Position numbers and translations under genes: made by a program
In this document: positions 56,647 through 64,000 of the stretch, in pieces
How positions within the stretch are numbered: the first letter of the stretch is position 1
Layout of the letters: the number at the start of each line of letters is the position of its first letter
Assembly (NCBI GenBank): GCA_933228895.1
Contig: OW121858.1
Location: forward strand, 27,861,859-27,925,858
Source of the DNA: Platycnemis pennipes
Taxonomy: Eukaryota; Arthropoda; Insecta; Odonata; Platycnemididae
DNA length: 64,000 bases
Reading direction: 5' to 3'
The notes under the pieces: model-generated
Told to the model about the DNA's origin: nothing
Seen by the model: only the letters and a program-made list of their open reading frames with translations
Database searches by the model: none

Positions 56647-56852
56647 TGGGAAGATAGAAAATATTGAGTGCTATAAATTGAATCACGATGATGCCATTAG
56701 TCATGAACAATGGTACTGCAGATTAGTAGTACATATAAGTTATTTATGGTTGGTAGTGGCTCTAAACTTCTGTGGGAATGCCCTTATTCAGAAAAAATAT
56801 TAACTTTGAACATATTACATACAGCTCAAATTAATAAATTACTTTGCCCAAT

Positions 56853-58481
56853 CCCAGATAGCACAGCATTTTCGTATCTGGATACAAAAGGATACAATCA
56901 GGATAAGATAAGTCACACATTTGTCGTTTGTAAAAGGCATTTGTGGAATATTTTGCACCAATTGAAGAACGAATGAGCTTGTACATGAAGAAAATGGATG
57001 CAAATCACGAATATGTCGATGAAATATACTTGTGAGCGTTATTTTTTTCTTAAAATGGAAAATAAGTACACAAGATTCATAGTATCTCCTCGTATCGGAT
57101 CACGGCAGGATACACGTATCTTTTCATATCTGGAACTATTTTTTGTCTAACTCGTCAGCGCTACGGACATCTGACGCGGAGGTCAGCTCTTTAAAGAGCC
57201 TCTAATAAAAAAAATAATCAAATTTTAATAACTAACTTTCAAGCCCTTAATTTTTCCTTATGGATAGGATATTGGCAATCTGCATGTACTGATTAAAGTT
57301 TTTTAAGCTCATGCATAGGTAGCTCTGCAGAAAACAATTGCTGAACGATATTGATAGAAGCGTAGAACCACGACATTGTTGTAGGCGTAAGTCAGAGGGT
57401 GAGTATATTTAGTTATTTTAATGTTAATTTTTTATCTCTGCGTAACTCCTTGCGTTATCTTTTCATTTTCGAGATCCAAAACTTTTCCTCTCTTCCTCAT
57501 ACAGGTATAATAGCATGTTCCAGTGAGTCCTGGTGTGGAATCACGGATGCATCTTTCACGTTATGGCAATCTGTATCAATACCGCTTACCCCTAAAGTAG
57601 CGCAGGGTTAACAGTAACTGTCAATAAAAATCACTCCACTAATAGTGATAAGCAATTTTAAGTGCCACGCGAAATATGAAGAATGTAGATCAGGTTCTCT
57701 CTGACATAAGTTAAATCAAAAAATAATGGTATCGCCTCGCCCACGCCTTATGAAGATCCATGATCGCGGCCAGATTCACAATTGTGACAAAGTTTAAACT
57801 TTGTTTCAGGAAGCTCTAATTGCTCTTGTGGAAGGTATGTTCTGAGTGTGGAAAAGTTCCTTATTAACAATTGCTTATTTTTTACGTGCCTTCATATTTG
57901 TGATTTCATAACGCCTCCATTTCTTACTGTCGCAGGTCCATTTAAGTAAAACTTCTTTACTACCGCAGTGATTTGATTGTTGTGGTTCATTGCTAGGAGT
58001 CACTGAAGCTATAAGTGAGCTCTCAGCCAATGGCGAGTTATGTATGAAATGTATTTGTTATTAGTAATTTGATCGAAATGTTCGTTAAAGATGTAAATGC
58101 TGATTTGAAATATACTGTTTCATCACCAAAGTTCTATTTTTCATTTTAGTCAACTTAAGTCGGTAACCTTGGTAACGGGAGATTAGAGAATAATCGATTG
58201 TGGGATTCGATGAATATCGATCGTGAGATTCAAGAATTATCGATTGTGAGAATCGAGGACTATCGATTGTGAGATCTTGGGACTGATGTGGTATTCCTAC
58301 GCCTCGTATCTAATCGTATCTCCTTTGTAGCGGACATTGCACGCCTTGATATCTCGTTCGCATACTGTCCGGTAGTGGATGGTATCCGTTGCCGAAGTGC
58401 GACAGCAGGGCTCCGTATCTTCTTCAGCATTGGATAGTATCCAGATACTGAGGGTATACGTTGGCAGCTGTGCTATCTGGG
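56853..58481. mobile_element. Non-autonomous DNA element with CCCAGATAGCACAGC ends
   Basis: The left end CCCAGATAGCACAGC and its exact inverse at the right end enclose 1.63 kb. Inside, near both ends, gtatctggatac/ggtatcc motifs recur many times as subterminal repeats. Flanks are aat and att, so the target-site duplication is not resolved. No transposase is readable; a minisatellite (58181-58275) lies inside. Confidence 0.6.
58181..58275. repeat. Tandem 23-24-nt repeat with ATCGAT cores
   Basis: Four units of the form gaattatcgattgtgagatt follow each other. Each carries tatcgatt or atcgatcg, near the insect DRE core TATCGATA. Confidence 0.7.
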
Positions 58482-58554
58482 ATTCTTATAAATATCCGAA
58501 GTCCTTGAATCATCGATTTTAAAATCATTTGATGAATGTTGAATTATTGTTGTT

Positions 58555-59114
58555 GGGATCAGGTTGCTTTGGTGGCAACATTACTCGCTCCTCCAATCAT
58601 GAGAGCTTAGGTTTGATATCCCAGTTGTCACAAATATTGATGTAATCAACTGATATTGACACTCTAAATGCCAGAATTAATTTGATATAAGCTTGCCTAG
58701 TACAAAACTATTTATTGACATGGATCTTAGATTATGATCTCCTCTTGGATTAATCATACATATAATTTGAGGTAATGATATTTGCCAAATGATCAGGTGT
58801 TCACAATGTCTGATATAACATCAGCAAACATGAATTACTTCAGTAAATCATTTTTGGCATTTGTCTTCAAGAATCAATTAAGGGTGGAGGAATTACTCAG
58901 TGTTTACTTCTCCTCTCCTATCAAGCTTCTCTGTATCCTTCATGTCCCTCTGTAAATTCTGCTGATTAGCCTGAATCCATCCTACCCCACATTGCCTATC
59001 AAACCATTGTGACTTTTCTGGCGAGTGTGAATGTGAAGCTATGCAATAAAGATTATAATGCAGAAGAGGATGAAACATTTGTCAGTGAGGGTGGCCACGG
59101 CAGAGAACCAGAAG
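58555..59114 (+). repeat. First copy of a tandem duplication with an exon homologue
   Basis: Matches about 60045-60574 in the same orientation: ttggtggcaac / ttgttggtaac, tatgatctcctc, cctaccccacattg, aaaccattgtg. Its exon homologue at 59034-59114 reads VKLCNKDYNAEEDETFVSE, then GREPE before gtatgg, but the likely acceptor AG has become AT. It is thus probably a dead exon. Confidence 0.7.
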
Positions 59115-59855
59115 TATGGTTTATGTCCTATTTCTGGGAAACTAGATTCATGGACACATGACTCATGACCACAAGACATTCCAGTGATAGATTTAATAAC
59201 ACCTGAAGGACACTCAATCGATTAAGAGACACTAGCATGTAAGACAGACATGCATGTAAGACACAGAAGAAAAAGATTTACCATTTCCTATGAAGGAGTG
59301 GAACTGAGTAACTTATGTTATAGTTCCTTTATCTCTTAAAATTCAAAAAAGTAAAATAAAAAGCTAAATCATTGATGATTAACATTATGGTGCCAGTTGA
59401 GGTAGTATTGATCAACTGGGGTAAATGTAGCATTCAGTGTTAAATATCAAAGCTTGAACCTTTACATAAGATTCAGTGTGATTTTAGTGCAATAATTGTG
59501 TAAAAGGAACATTTTATATGCTGTCAAATAAAGCTTATATAAAAATACAAAAAATACCAGGAATTTCCAGTACCTAAACAAAAATTATTACATTATTCCT
59601 GAATATAATGATGATTTATGGTTGTGTGAATCAGATTTTATGTAAATTATGGTCATACTTTGTATCATACTTTGTATCATATGTATATCTTATAGATAAC
59701 ATGTATAAATTTTGAGAAGCAATCAAGTGTCCTACATAGTCTTTTTCCTTAATCCATCCAATCCAATTTATTTGTCTTCCTTTCTTCACCCCCTTCCAAT
59801 TCTACCTAATTGCCTGATACTTATGCATCCTGTCTTAATGGCTGTCCCTTTCTAG

Positions 59856-59945
59856 GTGAATGTACATTCAGAGAAAAGTGATGAAGGTGATGTTCAGGAT
59901 AAAGATCAATACAGTAGTGAGGGCGACCAAAACAGTGATTCAGAG
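59856..59945 (+). CDS. 30-codon linker exon of plus-strand ZAD-ZNF gene
   Basis: Acceptor ccctttctag, donor GAG/gtatgt, 90 nt, phase 0. It encodes VNVHSEKSDEGDVQDKDQ, then YSSEGDQNSDSE. It is very acidic and Ser-rich, consistent with the linker of the ZAD-ZNF gene. Only splice-site and composition evidence. Confidence 0.65.
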
Positions 59946-60493
59946 GTATGTATGTCACACGATGCACTTCCAATACACAACATACTCAGGTTTACTAGAT
60001 AGTCCCTAGCTTGGTTAATGCATTTTTGTAATTATTGTTGGGTTCAATTTGTTTTGTTGGTAACTTAATTTACTCCTGCAATTATGAAGTCTCAGGTTTG
60101 CAAATCCCATTGTCACTGACATGGACATAATCAATTAATTTTGGCACTCCATGATGAGAATTATTTTCATTTGTGGTTGCCCGGCACAAAATTTTAAATT
60201 GACATGATCTATTTGATTCTATTATGATGATTATGATCTCCTCATGGTTTAATCCTTGGTCATTTTCTGGTTATCTGTTCAAGAACGTGACATTATTCAC
60301 AGAGTCTGATATAATATCAGCACACATAAAATACTTCAATGAATAAGTTTTAATAATAAATTTCCATCAAGAAGCAATTAAGGACCTTAAAACTTAGTGC
60401 TAACCTCCCCTCTGTTTTCCAATATATAGATGAGCCTGAATCCTTCCTACCCCACATTGTCTATGAAACCATTGTGCCTTTTCAGGTGTGAAG

Positions 60494-60574
60494 GTGGAGC
60501 AAAGCAACAACGAAGATAAAATGAAAGAGGATGAAACATTTGTTTGTGGGGGTGGCAACAGCAGAGAACCAGAG
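60494..60574 (+). CDS. Probable 27-codon linker exon of plus-strand ZAD-ZNF gene
   Basis: Donor GAG/gtatgg is clear. In phase 0 the exon must start after gtgtgaag (60494), giving VEQSNNEDKMKEDETF, then VCGGGNSREPE. The stronger acceptor ccttttcag at 60485 would add GTGTGAAG, which puts a stop in phase 0. The reading VKVEQ across the boundary resembles the psi-K-x-E starts of other exons, so this may be an exon whose phase was disturbed. Paralogue at 59034-59114. Confidence 0.5.
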
Positions 60575-60894
60575 GTATGGTTTTTGTCCTGTTTCTTGCA
60601 AACTAGATACAACTAGATACATAGACCTAGAACTCAATGTTACTAGACTTTCCAGATTAGGATACAATTATGGCAATAGCCTACTGTACTTGAAAGCATT
60701 TAACGTGTGCCCTAATTTTGGTAGTACACACAACAAAAAGTTTTCAGTGTGTAGAAGAGCAGAACCAAAATACTTAAATTATAATTCCTTTTTAATATTA
60801 CATTATTATCTTATTATAAATAACAAAATAGATGACACAGTCATTGATTATAATAATAATGGTATTGAAGTAGGAAGCACCTTTCATCTTGGAT

Positions 60895-61056
60895 ACCCTG
60901 GTCAAAACGTTCCATATCAAAAGTCCATATGGGCGATGTGGACGATGTGGAAAAATGATGTGGAAAACCCCTCTTAGCACCCCTCAGTTCCCCATCGTCC
61001 ACATTGTTCCACATCGTCCATATGGACTTTTGATATGGATCGTTTTGACCAGGGGA
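60895..61056. mobile_element. MITE with CCCTGGTCAAAACG ends
   Basis: Inverted ends ccctggtcaaaacg, then ccatatcaaaagtccatatg, form arms of about 60 nt around a short loop. The arms are built of repeated ccatatggac / gatgtggac motifs. A related element lies at 63440-63657. Confidence 0.75.
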
Positions 61057-61057
61057 G

Positions 61058-62597
61058 AGCATTTATAAAGAGAACATTTTGTGCAAAATTATTCAAAATT
61101 TAAACAAAAAAACATAACTGAGATGAGAGAGATCTCTCATAATTTCCATAATGCAATTCCATCTCACATTCAAACTCAATCAAGAGCAGGTTACCTTGCT
61201 TTTATCTTCAACAGATACTGAAAGTTATAGCAGAATATGCATGGATGCAACTAAAAGCTCCAGTGTTTCAGTAGGTTGGATGATTAAGTTCCTGCAAGAA
61301 CCAGCTAGACATCAGGAAACCTACAGGAACTTCACAGGGTTCAGCTAAATGTAGCTGGAATCTAGCAGGTTCCTGTTATATGTGGCAGAAACTTAATACA
61401 GAATGGAATTACATCCCTAAGTGTCATTTACCTCAATACTTCAAAATTGTCTGTAAATCTCATAGTTATTCCACCATAATCACCTTCATTGTAAACACTG
61501 ATTAGTATAATTATAGTCAAGAACTAGCTGAAAACGTGGAGAAACGCTACACCTTTTGGCTCCCTGATAATCATTTAAAAAGTTAGGTTGCACTGACGAT
61601 TTTGCTGTATTAAACTTAAAACCAATCCTTTGCTAATAGTATGAAAATGGGAAATAAAATTCTTTTGTGCCCTTAAAAATAGTAGTGTAGTAGTAGTCTT
61701 ACAATTAGTGTGCCCTTAGTTGAGTTTTAATTTTCAATGATGAAATTTCAAGTCTGTTCGGTTCAAATAAAGTTTAGGAAACATCTTTCTTAAAAAGAAT
61801 TGCTGACACAGGCATTAACCGTAGTTTTCATTTTTCAGGCACATTAAAGTCGTAAAAAAATTGGAACATTTGGAATGATCCAAGGAGAATTCAGATCATC
61901 ATTCAGCTACATGATAAACGTAAAAATTTGTGTGTGTTGTGACAGTGAAGTGATAACTTTCGGTGATATTTTAAACGAACGTATATAGTTTCACTTTTAA
62001 GAGGAACGTTATTTTTAAAAAAAGACTTCTGGTTTGTTGAACACCTTGATCAACCATTAAAATCTTATGCATTATCAAAGCTCGGTCACAGCTTTTGATT
62101 CTCGTGCCATGTGGTATATTTAATATTGTTATTGTCACATTGGTTATTTTTGTTAGATTTGGAATATTAGGTGTTACAAAGGCAAGTGAATGCAATGATT
62201 GAAACTGGTAGTATCGTCAATAAATATAATATATTTTATTTATAAACTGTCCTGTTAGTTTAAAATTTTAACTCGCATAAGTGTGTTATTAAAATTGTGA
62301 ATTCGTTATGTGACATCAAGAAGCGCTAGACGTTCACAGATTTAGGTCGGTAGTTATGTTTATAGTGTGCGTGTGGCAAATTATGCCGAATCAAATTAAA
62401 TGTCATATGCTATATCCGATCCGAGATCGTGTTATGTGTTATTACAGCTATCTCTAGTTCCTCAGCATTTTTGGAGTAGGAGAAGGTGGGAGTTCCATGA
62501 CATATCTCCAGGAACAGCGTATAGGGTTTTTTGTAAATACAATTAATTTTTGTAATTCTCTTAAGAGAACAGCAGGGAACCGATCCTCCTGAAATGG
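61058..62597. other. Intron or intergenic DNA, nothing recognised
   Basis: One imperfect inverted repeat (acaggaacttcacagggttc against the inverse of a tract ending caggttcctgt, 61311-61371) is present. No exon with both splice sites and acidic linker composition was found. Confidence 0.35.
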
Positions 62598-62640
62598 TTC
62601 CAGGGTGGTTCCCCTCCCAAAATCACCCCGGAACCATTAC
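62598..62640. repeat. Short perfect-looking hairpin
   Basis: aatggttccagggtggtt and aatcaccccggaaccatt are near-perfect inverse arms around a C/A-rich loop. It may be a remnant of a palindromic element. Confidence 0.5.
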
Positions 62641-62672
62641 CTACCCTGGGGGGAACCTTCTAGCACGGCTAA

Positions 62673-62897
62673 AGGCCTGGTTACACGATACATTAACATG
62701 TACGAGTTAATGTGTAAATGCATGAACGCAAAAATGCACCGTATAACCACACCAAAATGTACAAATGAATGAATGCGTGAACAGAAAATAGAACCTGTTC
62801 TATTTGGTTCATGCATTCGCACAAGTTGCACTGAAACCATTCACGCAAAGGTACGTACGTGAACCCGTACGTGTTAATGTATCGTGTAACCAGGCCT
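62673..62897. mobile_element. PIF/Harbinger-like MITE
   Basis: 225 bp with inverted ends AGGCCTGGTTACACGATACA. It is flanked by TAA on both sides (62670-62672 and 62898-62900), the 3-bp TWA target duplication of PIF/Harbinger elements. The interior has repeated cattcacgc / gcatgaacg-type motifs and no coding capacity. Confidence 0.75.
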
Positions 62898-63439
62898 TAA
62901 CAACCTGCAGGATAGAATGGTAGTTTTTTTTCATTGTCAGCTGTCAGAACATACCATCTTTTTCTAACAATCTGACCAGAATCAAGTACAGCAAAAGAGC
63001 AGTCTGTTTTTTTCATTCTTTACCTGATCACTGGTGAAAAGCAGCCCATCCTTATACATTCGACGGTACGCATAGCCATCGGGGATTTTAGGAGGAGCAT
63101 CCACCAACAGGCTTTCTTAAAAAGGAAATTCCCTCCCTTCTGTGCATCCTTTTGGAGGATGCCGTGTTTGATATGGGGTCCAATTGTCATGTAATCATGT
63201 GTCATTATGGTGTTGTATGGAGTATTCAGGGTTAGAGTATTTAGGATTGAAGCTGGATTCATGCTAGGCTGCAAACCCTCGTAGATTTCTCAGCCACTTT
63301 CATTAGGTTGAGGTAAGGCGAATTATGTGCATGGAATTATTTTTAATTCCTTAATCTCCTTCATTTTTTATTGAAATAACTATTTTTGCTGATGTATATT
63401 CACTTAAAGTGAATGGTGATCTGGTAGTAATGGGAAAAA

Positions 63440-63657
63440 TCTGTGATAAATGGTTGATGTGGACATGCCATAAGGAAAAATCTGTGGTTCCATATGGACG
63501 TCCGCATGGGAATTTCGTTCCACATCGTCCTTATCAGTCCTTATGGACTGTGTCAAACGCCTTATGGCCGTCCACATCGGTTCCATATGGCCATGTTCCA
63601 CATTGGCCACATGGAATTTCCATGTGGACGGCCACATGGATTTTTGACCAGGGTATA
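63440..63657. mobile_element. Second CCCTGGTC-type MITE
   Basis: The right end is the inverse of ccctggtcaaaaatccatgt. The interior consists of ccatatggac, gtccacat, ccacatgg and similar motifs in both orientations, as in the element at 60895-61056. The left end is degraded: no matching ccctggtc was found near 63420-63450. Confidence 0.55.
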
Positions 63658-64000
63658 AGTAAAATTCAGAATTAAGCGTTTGTGGTTGAACCTGCACATA
63701 TTAAATGCAGGGTGATTTTTTAGTCATACTTTGCAAAAAATGGTCATTTTACGTACTGTCAAATATGGTATATAGGACATATGCAAAATCCCAGCAATTT
63801 GACAATAATAAATCTTGAGATTACCCAAGTGAATATATGAATTTTGATGAAATGATTGTATGTAACTAAATTAAATGACATTTTTTCGAGTTATTTTCAA
63901 CTCGCACGTTTTCTTCGCTGATTATTGGTGAGCAGAATGTAATTTTAAATTTTGTAGCACCAAAAGTAGACTATCATTTGTGTAAGATATACCATCAAGG
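63658..64000. other. Nothing recognised at the right edge
   Basis: AT-rich sequence without exon, repeat or element signals. The finger exon of the plus-strand gene is not reached. Confidence 0.5.

Larger units (their letters stand above)
51381..59855 (+). other. Large intron of plus-strand ZAD-ZNF gene
   Basis: About 8.5 kb holding a SINE-like B box (53.2 kb), a small CCCTTTCAC-ended MITE (53.56-53.87 kb), a piggyBac deletion derivative (54.52-56.29 kb), a minisatellite (56.51-56.65 kb), a CCCAGATAGCAC-ended element (56.85-58.48 kb) and the first copy of a tandem duplication (58.55-59.11 kb). Confidence 0.45.

Noticed and set aside
60531..60977. 148-codon plus-strand ORF
   Set aside because: It reads out of the linker exon through its donor, then an intron, and into a MITE arm.
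1..64000. CRISPR arrays, rRNA genes, bacterial-type operons
   Set aside because: No regularly spaced direct repeats with unique spacers, no rRNA-like conserved blocks, and gene structure is clearly eukaryotic.

Overview
The window looks like AT-rich nuclear DNA of an arthropod, most likely an insect. The genes have introns. The only confident host genes are ZAD-C2H2 zinc-finger genes, a class that expanded in insects. The rest is a dense layer of eukaryotic transposons: piggyBac, Tigger/pogo, PIF-like, Penelope-like, non-LTR and Ty3/gypsy remnants, SINEs and many MITEs. I see no bacterial operon, CRISPR array or rRNA gene. The species cannot be named from sequence alone.

The centre (about 31.2-32.4 kb) holds two near-identical ZAD start exons arranged head to head, 916 bp apart between the ATGs. 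The minus-strand gene can be modelled from start to stop as six in-frame exons: ZAD part 1 at 31306-31172, ZAD part 2 at 31016-30846, two 41-codon linker exons at 27559-27437 and 22438-22316, an 85-nt exon at 16430-16346, and one large exon at 15244-13386 with 18 C2H2 fingers. The model predicts about 831 residues. The plus-strand twin starts at 32223 with the same ZAD exons and the same 155-nt intron. It continues through linker exons at 37.9, 40.5, 44.8, 45.1, 51.3, 59.9 and probably 60.5 kb. Its finger exon is not in the window and presumably lies to the right.

An 11-kb block of the plus gene (about 36.94-48.02 kb, copy B) is repeated in the same orientation at about 1.88-12.95 kb (copy A), beyond the 3' end of the minus gene. 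Copy A carries orphan linker exons with no ZAD and no fingers. Both copies contain the same nested transposons: two hairpin elements, a gypsy RNase H remnant, a dead Tigger, a Penelope-like fragment with a GIY-YIG motif, and a piggyBac element at the right edge. The right breakpoint of the duplication is exactly the piggyBac end (TTAA). In copy B the left breakpoint lies within a few bases of another TTAA-flanked MITE. A third, inverted paralogue (copy C, about 21.9-24.1 kb) lies in the minus gene and preserves the empty site of that MITE.

The piggyBac ORF in copy A is uninterrupted, but the fourth conserved Asp is Asn. Copy B keeps that Asp but has three in-frame stops, a frameshift pair that destroys another catalytic Asp, and a C-terminal frameshift. 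At least four other TTAA-flanked elements lie in the window, one of which keeps a decayed piggyBac transposase N-terminus.

The most interesting system is the ZAD-ZNF pair: a possible shared bidirectional promoter, a modular family of linker exons all exactly 123 nt long and in phase 0, most opening with a psi-K-x-E SUMO-type motif, and a strongly homogenised finger array with a two-finger period and a stop codon inside a finger linker.
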